Positions 17,412-25,729 of a stretch of DNA of 64,000 nt are shown piece after piece. The position numbers and the translations under genes were made by a program. Numbering within the stretch: the first letter of the stretch is position 1; every line of letters starts with the position of its first letter. The notes beneath the pieces were generated by a model, which was given only the letters and a program-made list of their open reading frames with translations, was not told where the DNA came from and ran no database searches. Source of the stretch: Candidatus Dependentiae bacterium (lineage in GTDB: Bacteria; Babelota; Babeliae; Babelales; Vermiphilaceae); contig JAPLIR010000025.1 of the NCBI GenBank assembly GCA_026389015.1, forward strand, positions 1 to 64,000, written 5' to 3'.

Positions 17412-18121
17412 TGATTATCGTTACGATATTACGAACACTGCTATCGTATTGTTTGTTTGTGGTATTATTTATTATTTTTACACCGTTTTGGATTATTAAT
17501 GTTGTGGTGTCAAAAGATTGGCTTTTTAAAAGTATTTTGTTTTGGCAAACATGGTCGCTGTGGAATCGTTTAGCGATTGAAATTTTATTCTTACCAATTA
17601 CTTTTATTGGTCAAGAAAATGTTTCTGATGAGTCTGCTATTTTTGTTATGAACCATCAATCAGGGCGCGATGCTTGGTTGATTGATCGAATTTTTATGAG
17701 CAAGCCTCGAGTTGTTTTGATGAAAGAAAAATATGTTCTTTCAATATTTAAGACAGTAAGTATCCCCGTTGATATGTCCACACCGCTTAAGTCTACAAAA
17801 TCATTATTGCGCGCCATAAAAATGCTTAATGATAATCCAACATTAAATGTTATGATATTTCCCGAAGGTACCCGTTATAGCGATGGCAATATTCATGATT
17901 TTTTTTCTGGCTTTGTTATACTAGCAAAAAAGACGAGCCGTCCTGTGGTGCCCATACGTATCTTTGGTATGGAAAAAGCCTATCCGCGAGGTTCGTGGTT
18001 GATTCATAGGGTGCCAATCACGGTAGTTGTCGGTAAGCCACTTGTGTATCAAGAGGGCGATACAGATGAAGGGTTTAAGGAGCGGGTTCACATGTGGTTT
18101 GTTCAACAAAAAAAGGATTAG
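17411..18121 (+). CDS. PlsC-type acyltransferase, copy 3
   Basis: Third tandem LPLAT. Both motifs are canonical: HQSGRD (H-x4-D, about residue 82) and FPEGTRYSDG, the most textbook version of the three. Starting at the ATG at 17411, which overlaps the previous stop by one base, gives an N-terminus (MIIVTILRTLLSYC) matching the other copies; the longer frame from 17381 lies inside copy 2. The BatA-like gene follows three bases later. Confidence 0.88.
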   Translation: MIIVTILRTLLSYCLFVVLFIIFTPFWIINVVVSKDWLFKSILFWQTWSLWNRLAIEILFLPITFIGQENVSDESAIFVMNHQSGRDAWLIDRIFMSKPRVVLMKEKYVLSIFKTVSIPVDMSTPLKSTKSLLRAIKMLNDNPTLNVMIFPEGTRYSDGNIHDFFSGFVILAKKTSRPVVPIRIFGMEKAYPRGSWLIHRVPITVVVGKPLVYQEGDTDEGFKERVHMWFVQQKKD

Positions 18122-18124
18122 AGC

Positions 18125-19114
18125 GTGGATTATTTTTTACGTCTGGTACATCCTGTAGTTCTTTATATTTTAATTCCCGTGTTATTGCTTGCGTTGTTGA
18201 TTCGTGCCAGATGGCATAAAGGAATCATGTATCGTTATCCATTGGCTTCATTGCTCAAATCTCATGGTAAAGCAAGTAAGCATCCTTATAAAAAAATATT
18301 TTTCTTATGTCGTTTTTTAGTACTTGTTCTGTTGGCATTTCTTATTGCAAAACCTCAATTAGTTGATTCTCGTGCAACGGTCAATATAGAAGGCATCGAT
18401 ATTGTTTTGGCTGTAGATGTTTCTGGTTCTATGCAAATCAAGGATGATAAAAATGATCAACGTTCTCGTATTGATATTGCAAAAAAAGAGGCTGTTCGTT
18501 TTATCAATAAGCGCGACAATGATGCCATTGGCTTAGTGATCTTTGGACAAGATGCTCTATCTCGGTGTCCTATAACGCTCGATAAAGAAATATTAAAAAC
18601 GATTGTGGATGAACTGGAAATTGGGATTATTCCTCACGAAGGCACTGTGCTTTCTACGGCGCTGATCACGTCAGCCAATCGTTTAAAAAATTCAAAATCA
18701 AAAAATAAAATTATTATCTTATTAACCGATGGTGAGCCCAGCGAGGGTGATATGTCTCCTGATGTTGCCATAGATGCGGCAAGAAAGTTGGGCATTAAAG
18801 TCTACACGGTCGGTATTGGTAATGATAAAATTCAACAAGTTATGCATCCATTTTATGGGCCAATGACTATGCCACGAGTTAATACAGAATTGCTTACCAG
18901 AATAGCACGAGAAACGGGCGGCAAATTTTTTATGGCAAAAAATGCTCATGATATGCGGGTGATTTATGATACGATTGATGCATTGGAAAAAACAAAAATA
19001 GAAGCCCCGGTATTTAGTCATTATTGGGATATTTTTATTCCGGTTGTTTGGATTATTTTTGGGTTACTTATGTTTGAATTACTCGCATCATCTTTCTTTT
19101 GGTTTGGGGTATAA
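18125..19114 (+). CDS. BatA-like von Willebrand factor A membrane protein
   Basis: Inner-membrane protein with a VWA domain in the periplasm. Two N-terminal hydrophobic segments flank a short basic stretch; the metal-ion-dependent adhesion site (DVSGS) is at about residue 98 and the second VWA signature is LLTDGEPSEGD. A C-terminal hydrophobic segment closes the protein. The start is GTG at 18125, with AAAGGA about eight bases upstream. In known Bat (Bacteroides aerotolerance) operons BatA and BatB act together with BatC-E; the biochemical role is poorly defined. Confidence 0.85.
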   Translation: MDYFLRLVHPVVLYILIPVLLLALLIRARWHKGIMYRYPLASLLKSHGKASKHPYKKIFFLCRFLVLVLLAFLIAKPQLVDSRATVNIEGIDIVLAVDVSGSMQIKDDKNDQRSRIDIAKKEAVRFINKRDNDAIGLVIFGQDALSRCPITLDKEILKTIVDELEIGIIPHEGTVLSTALITSANRLKNSKSKNKIIILLTDGEPSEGDMSPDVAIDAARKLGIKVYTVGIGNDKIQQVMHPFYGPMTMPRVNTELLTRIARETGGKFFMAKNAHDMRVIYDTIDALEKTKIEAPVFSHYWDIFIPVVWIIFGLLMFELLASSFFWFGV

Positions 19115-19116
19115 GT

Positions 19117-20121
19117 ATGGTATTGAGCGGTATTACATGGGGCGCATTAGAGAATATTTTTATTGTTGGCGCACTCATATTGCTGACAATGTTGTTACTT
19201 GGTTATCGTGTCTATCGATCAAAAAAATCTGTTGCACAATTGAGCTCATCACGAATTGCAAGGCAGTTTCTTGTAGGTTTTTCTCTTGTAAAATTATATG
19301 TAAAATCTTTTTTGTTTGTGCTGGGAATGGTGTTTTTACTCATAACGTTATTGCATCCACAGTGGAATAAAAAAGAAGAAATAGTGGCGCAACATGGGCG
19401 AGATTTATTTATTGCACTTGATGTTTCGCGCAGTATGTTGGCGCAAGATTGTTTGCCTAATCGCTTGGAATGTGCCAAGGCAAAGATAAAATCGCTAGTC
19501 AAAAAACTTTCGTGTGAACGCGTAGGGTTGGTTATTTTTTCTGGCACTGCATTTATTCAATGTCCATTGACCACCGATTATGGAGCATTTTTTATGTTTC
19601 TCGATCAAGTAGATGTTGAAACTATTGCTTCGGGCACCACGGCATTGGATCAAGTAATTCAAAAAGTGCTGGGCGCATATACTACCATGCAGGATCGTAA
19701 AACAAAATTGCTTATGTTGCTCACTGACGGCGAAGACTTTTCAAGCAATTTACAACGTGTCCGACAACGTGCGCAAGAACAAGGATTGAAAATTTTTGCT
19801 ATGGGCGTAGGTACTGAGCAAGGCGCTCCAATACCTTTGGTGGACAATCATGGCAAACAAATCGGCCATATTAAAGATAAAAAAGGATCAGTTGTTATTT
19901 CTCATTTAAACGAAGGCATTTTATATAATGTTGCGCAAGACTCTGGTGGCACGTATGTGCGTATGACGAGCGATGATGCTGATATTAAATCAATTATTGC
20001 GCACGTCAATTCGTTTGAAAAGGATCTGCTGGAAGACAAACGTATGAGTGCCTTGCAAGAGCAGTATCATTGTTTTCTCGTAGTAAGTTTCGTTTGTTTT
20101 TTATTGGAATGGTTATGGTAG
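19117..20121 (+). CDS. BatB-like von Willebrand factor A membrane protein
   Basis: Second VWA membrane protein. The MIDAS motif reads DVSRS at about residue 102, the BatB-typical form, followed by LLTDGEDFSSN. Hydrophobic segments lie at both ends. The ATG at 19117, two bases after the BatA stop, is preceded by TGGGG. The 3' end overlaps the next gene by about 13 bases. Confidence 0.85.
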   Translation: MVLSGITWGALENIFIVGALILLTMLLLGYRVYRSKKSVAQLSSSRIARQFLVGFSLVKLYVKSFLFVLGMVFLLITLLHPQWNKKEEIVAQHGRDLFIALDVSRSMLAQDCLPNRLECAKAKIKSLVKKLSCERVGLVIFSGTAFIQCPLTTDYGAFFMFLDQVDVETIASGTTALDQVIQKVLGAYTTMQDRKTKLLMLLTDGEDFSSNLQRVRQRAQEQGLKIFAMGVGTEQGAPIPLVDNHGKQIGHIKDKKGSVVISHLNEGILYNVAQDSGGTYVRMTSDDADIKSIIAHVNSFEKDLLEDKRMSALQEQYHCFLVVSFVCFLLEWLW

Positions 20122-21131
20122 CATACACAAAAATAGTGATTGGATTTATTTTATTTCTGTCTCATGCAACAGGATATTGTTTCTTCGCGCATGATAGAGC
20201 AGCCCTTTTGATGCAACAGGAAAAATGGGATGCGGCTAAAGAAAAATTTAAAGTGATGATGGTAGACAATTCTGATTGCCCCAAAACACTCTATGACGCG
20301 GGCGTTGCATCCTATAAAACAAAAGATTTTAAAGAGGCGTATGCGTATTTTAAAAAAGCAGCTTCCGTAAAAGATTCTCCAGATGCTTTAAAAGAGAAAG
20401 CACACTTTAATAGTGGTAACGCTGCTGTTGAATTAAAACAGTTAAAAGAGGCTGTTGATAATTACGAACAAGTCTTAAAACTAAATCCTCATAATAAACA
20501 GGCTGCGCATAATCTTGCAAAAGTTAAAGAGATGATCAAACAACAAGAACAGCAAAAAAAGCAGCAGCAAGATAAAGAGCAGCAAAAAGATAACAAGGAT
20601 AAAAAAGACGATAAAAAAGAGCAGGACCAGAAGGACAAACAAAAATCAGATCAGCAAGAAAAAAATGATCAGAAAAATGATCAACAAGAGCAACAACAAG
20701 GCGATAAGAAAGATCAATCAAAAGATAATGAGCAGTCGAGCGATAAGCAAGACCAGAAAGATGAATCGCAGGAGCAGTCACAAGAAGAAAAAGATGCTCA
20801 AGATAAGCAAAAGCAAGAACAATTAAACAAACAACAGCAAGAAAAAAATAATAAAGAGAAATCTGAATCTGAGCAGCAGAAGAATGAACAAGAAGCTGCA
20901 AAGAAAGATGAACAGCAAAAAGCTGCCGAACAAAAACAGCAAGAAGAGCAACAAGCATCTGAAGCACAAGCTCAGCAACAGGACGAATCGGCCGTTGAAA
21001 AAAAATTAGATGCCAAGCTTGTTCGAGTGCTACAAGCGCAGGAAAAAAAAGATGCTGTAATGAATAAGATGATGGTAAAGGCAGCAGTTAATGAATCAAT
21101 GGCGGGAAAAGATGGACAAAATTGTTGGTAA
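20109..21131 (+). CDS. BatC-like TPR protein with long Gln/Lys/Asp/Glu tail
   Basis: An N-terminal signal or anchor segment (IVIGFILFLSHATGY) is followed by about three TPR-like helices pairs (YDAGVASYKTKDFKEAYAYF and VDNYEQVLKLNPHNKQAAHN). Roughly residues 155-310 are almost entirely Q, K, D, E, N and S, a low-complexity charged linker, before a short conserved-looking C-terminus. This layout matches BatC of Bat operons, although the charged region is unusually long. The start is ATG at 20109 or 20115; both overlap the end of batB. The 3' end overlaps the next start by 20 bases. Confidence 0.72.
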   Translation: MVMVAYTKIVIGFILFLSHATGYCFFAHDRAALLMQQEKWDAAKEKFKVMMVDNSDCPKTLYDAGVASYKTKDFKEAYAYFKKAASVKDSPDALKEKAHFNSGNAAVELKQLKEAVDNYEQVLKLNPHNKQAAHNLAKVKEMIKQQEQQKKQQQDKEQQKDNKDKKDDKKEQDQKDKQKSDQQEKNDQKNDQQEQQQGDKKDQSKDNEQSSDKQDQKDESQEQSQEEKDAQDKQKQEQLNKQQQEKNNKEKSESEQQKNEQEAAKKDEQQKAAEQKQQEEQQASEAQAQQQDESAVEKKLDAKLVRVLQAQEKKDAVMNKMMVKAAVNESMAGKDGQNCW

Positions 21132-22863
21132 AATAAGCGTAGTGTTACTGAGTATGTTTGTCGCATTGCAGCTACAGGCAGGCATGGTTCTTACCGTAGC
21201 AGATAATAATGGCGATGCTGTGCAAGCCATAGGCATTGGACAACCCTTTGTGCTGCAAGCCGCTATTGATGGTGGTGGGTCTGTCAATGAGTGGCCTCGT
21301 ATCGAGGGGCTCGATGGTGCCTACGTGCGCGATAATGGCATGATGCGTATGACAATAAATGGAAAAACTACACTAAAATATTCTTACAAAGTGCGTATTG
21401 ACACGGCTGGTACGTATACCATTGGGCCGGCATCGGTTATGCAAGATGGTTCTATGATTACTTCCAATAAAGTTACCGTACGCGTGACCGATAAACAAAC
21501 TAAACCTGATGCAAGCAATACACAATCAAATGTGGCTTTTTTACGGCTAGCAATGAGCCAAGATCGTGCGGTTGTTGGAGAAAAATTAGTTTGCTCTTTG
21601 CGATTGTATTATACCAATGAGGTGATTAATATATCACCAATAGAACATGCTCCTATCCATGGATTTCGTTTTGACACCAATGTTTGTCAGGGTAAAGGGG
21701 CTGAGACCATTAAGGGCATTGAGTATAACTATTTTGAGCTTAGCTGGGATGCCTATCCGCTTGAACCGGGTAAAAAAATAATTCCTGCGTATGCGGTAGA
21801 TTTTTTTGTTCAGTCGCACAAGCAAAATCCGTACAATGCTGCCATGGCACTCTTTTTGGGCAGGTCTCAGGGGGAGCATAAACGCATTTATTCAAATGCT
21901 GTTTCAATACAGATCGATCCACTGCCAACTACGCAAAAAACTGTTCACGCTATCGGCGCATTTACTCATTTTAACGCTACATTAGAGCCTGGTGTAGCAC
22001 GAGAGGGCGAGGGAATGGTTCTCACCCTGGAATTGCAGGGTGATGGCTCTATTGATAAAGATAATGCTTTAGCTCTTTTGCAAGGGATGCCTGCATCGTT
22101 TAAATTTTATGATTCCAAAAATTATGTGGTTGATAAAAAATCTGCTGACGATACGACCAAGCACTATTTCGAATTTATTGTGCAAGGTCTTGAACGTGGC
22201 GATTGGCAGGTTCCGGCACAATCGTTTACGTACTTTGATGTCAAGGGTCGTTCGTATAAAACATTAGAAACATTGCCACTTTCGGTGATGATTCTTCCGT
22301 CAGTTGCTGCAAAGCAATCGGTTGTGATTCCGCCAGTTACTGCTGTTGATGTAGTAGAAAAAAATGATGTTGCAGTAGTCGAAGATGAGATTAAACCAGT
22401 TTATCGATCAATGCCTTGGGTAAGGACTAAAAGTTTGGCAATGCCATGGTGGGCATTCATATTTTTTATGGCGCTTCCTTTTGTGTTTATGCTTGTTGTG
22501 TATTTTAAAAAAAGCTTTGGCCTCGTACGTTTTTCATTTTATAATCTTACGGGTAAAAAACGAGCTTTTGACGTGGCACGCAAACAAATAGACAGAGCTC
22601 TCCAAACAAGAGAAAATGCGCAAATATATCACGCTTTTATACAGCTTTTTGCTACCAAATATGGTGTTGATACGCATCAGGTGACGCAAGAATTTATGAG
22701 TGAAAAATTAAAGTCTTGTGGTATTGATGATACTGGTCTAGAAGAATGGCACGAATTTTTTACACAACTGTCGGCATTGGTATTTTTTGCAAAAAATTAT
22801 GGGTCAAAAGATATTGCGTCAAAAGCCTATGCGTGGCTTAATAGATTAGAGAAAGCATTATGA
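21112..22863 (+). CDS. BatD-like exported protein
   Basis: A protein of about 583 residues with a signal peptide (MDKIVGKISVVLLSMFVA, cleavage near LQA), a long beta-rich extracytoplasmic part with repeated Ig-like segments, one transmembrane helix near residue 450 (WWAFIFFMALPFVFMLVVYF) and a cytoplasmic C-terminal helical domain. This is the layout of BatD (oxygen-tolerance family). The ATG at 21112 gives the clean signal peptide and has a GGGA site before it. It overlaps the BatC-like gene by 20 bases and the next gene by four (ATGA). Confidence 0.78.
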   Translation: MDKIVGKISVVLLSMFVALQLQAGMVLTVADNNGDAVQAIGIGQPFVLQAAIDGGGSVNEWPRIEGLDGAYVRDNGMMRMTINGKTTLKYSYKVRIDTAGTYTIGPASVMQDGSMITSNKVTVRVTDKQTKPDASNTQSNVAFLRLAMSQDRAVVGEKLVCSLRLYYTNEVINISPIEHAPIHGFRFDTNVCQGKGAETIKGIEYNYFELSWDAYPLEPGKKIIPAYAVDFFVQSHKQNPYNAAMALFLGRSQGEHKRIYSNAVSIQIDPLPTTQKTVHAIGAFTHFNATLEPGVAREGEGMVLTLELQGDGSIDKDNALALLQGMPASFKFYDSKNYVVDKKSADDTTKHYFEFIVQGLERGDWQVPAQSFTYFDVKGRSYKTLETLPLSVMILPSVAAKQSVVIPPVTAVDVVEKNDVAVVEDEIKPVYRSMPWVRTKSLAMPWWAFIFFMALPFVFMLVVYFKKSFGLVRFSFYNLTGKKRAFDVARKQIDRALQTRENAQIYHAFIQLFATKYGVDTHQVTQEFMSEKLKSCGIDDTGLEEWHEFFTQLSALVFFAKNYGSKDIASKAYAWLNRLEKAL

Positions 22864-23705
22864 AAAATCTGAGCTTCTTGTCAAAATTCTTTTGGATTGA
22901 GAGTAACAGTATTGCACCCTTCGACAAAGCTCAGGGACGACGGCGAGAGGAACTACACACTGCCGTCCTGTCTGAGCCTTGTCGAAGACGTCTTCGACAA
23001 TATATTCTTGTAACTATTTTATTTAGTTTACATATGGTGCGCGCTGATACAACGCAGGAATTATTGTTGCGTGCGTATACCTGTTATCAGCAGAAAGATT
23101 TTTCTCAGGCATATACTCTCTATGAATCTATAGAGCCCAAGGATCTTTTGGTGTGGTATAACATGGGCAACTGTTGTTACAAGCTTGGCAATGTTGTTCA
23201 GGCCGTTGCGTATTGGCATAAGGCGCGGCGCCATGCATTGCCCGAAGAGCGGGCGACTATATCTTATAATATTGATGTTGCAGAGATCCAACTTGCGGTG
23301 TCAGGCGAGCATGGTGTGCTTGCAAAACTTGAGCGAAAGCTCGATGCGGCGCCACTCTTTTGGTTGCAGATTATGTTTTTATTTTGCTGGTTTTCTTGCT
23401 TCTTTTTTATAAAAAAATATAATCGAGGTACAAAATATAGGGCGTTATTCGGTAGTATACTTATTATCGTAACGTTGAGTAGTGGTTTAGCAGTAGTGAT
23501 AAAATATAAAAGTTTACAACAAAGGGGTGTTGTTATGAAACCCAATGTATCAGTATTTGCTGGACCCGATCAACAGTACCATGTAGTTGGTGTACTGAAT
23601 GCCGCTTGCCCGGTAACTCTTGTAGAAGAACGAGAGTCATGGTGCAAAATTAAGCATCAACGATGCAGCGGTTGGGTGCCGAAAGAGATGATCACGGTAG
23701 TATGA
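22860..23705 (+). CDS. BatE-like TPR/SH3 protein carrying an in-frame palindromic insert
   Basis: A 281-residue protein. After the N-terminus come TPR-like helices (AYTCYQQKDFSQAYTLYE, YNMGNCCYKLGNVVQA), two hydrophobic segments, and a C-terminal bacterial SH3-like domain (VSVFAGPDQQYHVVG to CSGWVPKEM). BatE proteins have this TPR plus membrane plus SH3 order. Residues about 18-48 are odd: basic, hydrophilic and encoded by a GC-rich palindromic element (22917-22998) lying between MKNLSFLSKFFW and the hydrophobic YILVTILFSLHMVRA. The insert seems to split the original signal peptide without breaking the frame. Confidence 0.72.
   Translation: MKNLSFLSKFFWIESNSIAPFDKAQGRRREELHTAVLSEPCRRRLRQYILVTILFSLHMVRADTTQELLLRAYTCYQQKDFSQAYTLYESIEPKDLLVWYNMGNCCYKLGNVVQAVAYWHKARRHALPEERATISYNIDVAEIQLAVSGEHGVLAKLERKLDAAPLFWLQIMFLFCWFSCFFFIKKYNRGTKYRALFGSILIIVTLSSGLAVVIKYKSLQQRGVVMKPNVSVFAGPDQQYHVVGVLNAACPVTLVEERESWCKIKHQRCSGWVPKEMITVV
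22917..22998. repeat. REP-like palindromic element inside a coding sequence
   Basis: The arms CTTCGACAAAGCTCAGGGA (from 22919) and a near-complement ending CTTGTCGAAG (to 22987) pair with a few mismatches around a central GACGGC/GCCGTC match. They are followed by an 18-bp perfect palindrome at 22981-22998. The element is clearly more GC-rich than the surrounding gene. The whole unit is translated in frame, similar in principle to the palindromic elements known inside Rickettsia genes. A partly similar GCCGTCCT...CC(T)TGTC stretch occurs at about 51946-51970. Confidence 0.75.
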
Positions 23706-24751
23706 GCATGGTAGAAAAATTATCTCAATCATTTGACCATATCTATTCTTTCTTTAAGCGACATGCTGTTATTTCTATCAAAATATCTTTAGCTGTCCTT
23801 GTGGTGGTGTTGTGTTCATTAACGTCAGTATTGCTGTATGAGTATCGTTTTTTTAAGATCCAGACAGAGAAAATGTTGGAGCTTAAGGAAGATTATCGCA
23901 ACTATGTGCTGGCGGTAAAAAAAATTCTGCATGACTACAACCGAACAAAGGTCCGCTTAGAAGAACTTGAAACCCTGGTGGTTGAAAAAAAAAAAGAGTT
24001 TGAAACATTAGGCATTGGTCTGCAGGCAACTTTTCCTGAGGGCGTGCGCGTGTATTCAACCGATGATGAACAAGAAGAGCAAGAACCTTTTCCGCTGGTC
24101 AATCGGGAGCTTGAATATCTTAAGCAATCCACGCTTGATTATCTTAAAGAGCAGAAATTAAGTTATCTAACCCAACGTATGGGGTCTGATGCCTGGCGTG
24201 AGTACACTGATCATATTATCGAACGTGATAAAGCTGCTGCAGATAAAAAAAGACCTCAACGTTCAAAGCGTGTCTATCGAAAGCAAGCAAGGCGTCAATC
24301 GCGTCAAAAGGTTCATTCTCAGCCGCGAGAGCGTGTGCATGACATTGCTATGCACTGGCCCATCGAACGTTCGCATTTCTGGTTGAGTTCACCATTTGGT
24401 CCACGCAAAAAACCCAACGGAGCTTGGGGGTTCCATCATGGCATTGATATGGCAGCGGTCAAAGGGACTCACGTTAAAGCAGCAGCCGGTGGCGTTGTTG
24501 TTGAGGCGCGGCATTCGTCAGGCTATGGTAAAACAATTGTGATTGCTCATACGGGTAAATATCGTACGCGGTATGCGCATTTAAATTCTATGCGTGTGTC
24601 TGTGGGGCAAAAAGTTGAATCAGGTCAGTATATTGGCAATGTGGGCGCAACTGGTTTTGTACGCAGCAAGCGTGGTGGCGATGCATCTCATCTGCATTTT
24701 GAAGTATACGCATTTGGTAAACAAGTTAATCCCAGTTATTTTCTTGCATGA
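23702..24751 (+). CDS. M23-family metallopeptidase (LytM-like)
   Basis: Probable peptidoglycan endopeptidase or its regulator. An N-terminal basic stretch and one membrane helix (about residues 25-50) are followed by a coiled-coil-like region and a basic linker (RPQRSKRVYRKQ). The C-terminal LytM domain has the zinc ligands in HHGIDMAAVKG (H-x3-D) and HLHFEVY (H-x-H), so catalysis is plausible. The ATG at 23702 overlaps the previous stop (ATGA). It is coupled to the Bat genes and followed by two signal peptidases, supporting an envelope-maturation operon. Confidence 0.88.
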   Translation: MSMVEKLSQSFDHIYSFFKRHAVISIKISLAVLVVVLCSLTSVLLYEYRFFKIQTEKMLELKEDYRNYVLAVKKILHDYNRTKVRLEELETLVVEKKKEFETLGIGLQATFPEGVRVYSTDDEQEEQEPFPLVNRELEYLKQSTLDYLKEQKLSYLTQRMGSDAWREYTDHIIERDKAAADKKRPQRSKRVYRKQARRQSRQKVHSQPRERVHDIAMHWPIERSHFWLSSPFGPRKKPNGAWGFHHGIDMAAVKGTHVKAAAGGVVVEARHSSGYGKTIVIAHTGKYRTRYAHLNSMRVSVGQKVESGQYIGNVGATGFVRSKRGGDASHLHFEVYAFGKQVNPSYFLA

Positions 24752-24772
24752 GTAACATGAGAAGAGCATTCT

Positions 24773-25678
24773 ATGAAGCATACTAGTGATACCGATACAA
24801 AAAAACGTTCAGCATTTGTTGGCTTTCTTGATGTTGCCGCAATTGTTTGTATTGCCTTCTTAATTCGTACTTTTGGTTATGGGTTATATCGTGTGCCTAC
24901 TGGTTCTATGGAATCAACGATGTTGGCCGGTGAGTTTTTTGTGGCTAATAAAGCTGTCATGCTTTTTTTATCACCGCAGGGCGGTGATATTATTAGTTTC
25001 AATGATCCTACTTTCTCTTATTCAACAAATAAGATTCAAGCTTTGTTTCAGCGCTATATGTGGGGACCATCAAATTGGACAAAGCGTGTTATTGGCGTGC
25101 CGGGTGATCGCATGCAGGGAGTGATAGAACAAGGTAAGCCTGTTGTGTATCGCAATGGTGTGCGGTTGGATGAGTCGTATGTTAATCGTTACCCACTCAT
25201 TGGTGTGTGGCATGAAAAACCAAAAAATAGCCTGGCGATGTCTGATGAACAAGTTTGCCAAGAGTGGTCGTTTAAAGTGTATGATCCTGCAAAACCCTAC
25301 GGCAATCAGCCGTGGTATGCCATTGACGCCGATTGTGTAATCTGTGATGCCTATGGTAGAACAATAGTACGGGAGCCTGGCGAGTTGCTTCAAGAAAGAT
25401 CGCCAGCTGATCGTAATGGAAATTATTGGAATGGTTCAGATGAATTTTATGTTGAGCTTGGGTCTAACGAGTATTGGGTGATGGGAGACAATCGGCTTAA
25501 CAGTTACGACTCACGTACTTTTGGTCCTTTGCATAGTCGTTTTATTCATGGAAAAATTGTGTATCGATTAGCATCGGTTGATAGAGTGGCTTCATCAGTT
25601 TTATATGATATACTGATGCATCCTCGTGATTTTTGGCAATCAATTCGTTGGGAGCGATGTGCGCAAAGGGTGACATAG
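24773..25678 (+). CDS. lepB: Signal peptidase I, copy 1
   Basis: Membrane-bound leader peptidase that removes signal peptides from exported proteins. The catalytic Ser is about residue 45 in VPTGSMESTM and the catalytic Lys is in WTKRVIGVPGD; a further conserved box is MGDNRLNSYDSRTFG. One N-terminal transmembrane helix is visible, and a longer insertion lies between the Lys and the MGDNR box. It starts 21 bases after the M23 gene. Confidence 0.93.
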   Translation: MKHTSDTDTKKRSAFVGFLDVAAIVCIAFLIRTFGYGLYRVPTGSMESTMLAGEFFVANKAVMLFLSPQGGDIISFNDPTFSYSTNKIQALFQRYMWGPSNWTKRVIGVPGDRMQGVIEQGKPVVYRNGVRLDESYVNRYPLIGVWHEKPKNSLAMSDEQVCQEWSFKVYDPAKPYGNQPWYAIDADCVICDAYGRTIVREPGELLQERSPADRNGNYWNGSDEFYVELGSNEYWVMGDNRLNSYDSRTFGPLHSRFIHGKIVYRLASVDRVASSVLYDILMHPRDFWQSIRWERCAQRVT

Positions 25679-25729
25679 TGGTAGTGAAAGTAGATAAACG
25701 TTCAGTTGTTACGATAAAGGATCATATAT

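Noticed and set aside
20536-20967. Antisense open frame over the Gln/Lys-rich part of the BatC-like gene
   Set aside because: It arises from the biased codon content of the sense strand; its Leu/Phe/Val-rich product has no recognisable features or start signals.
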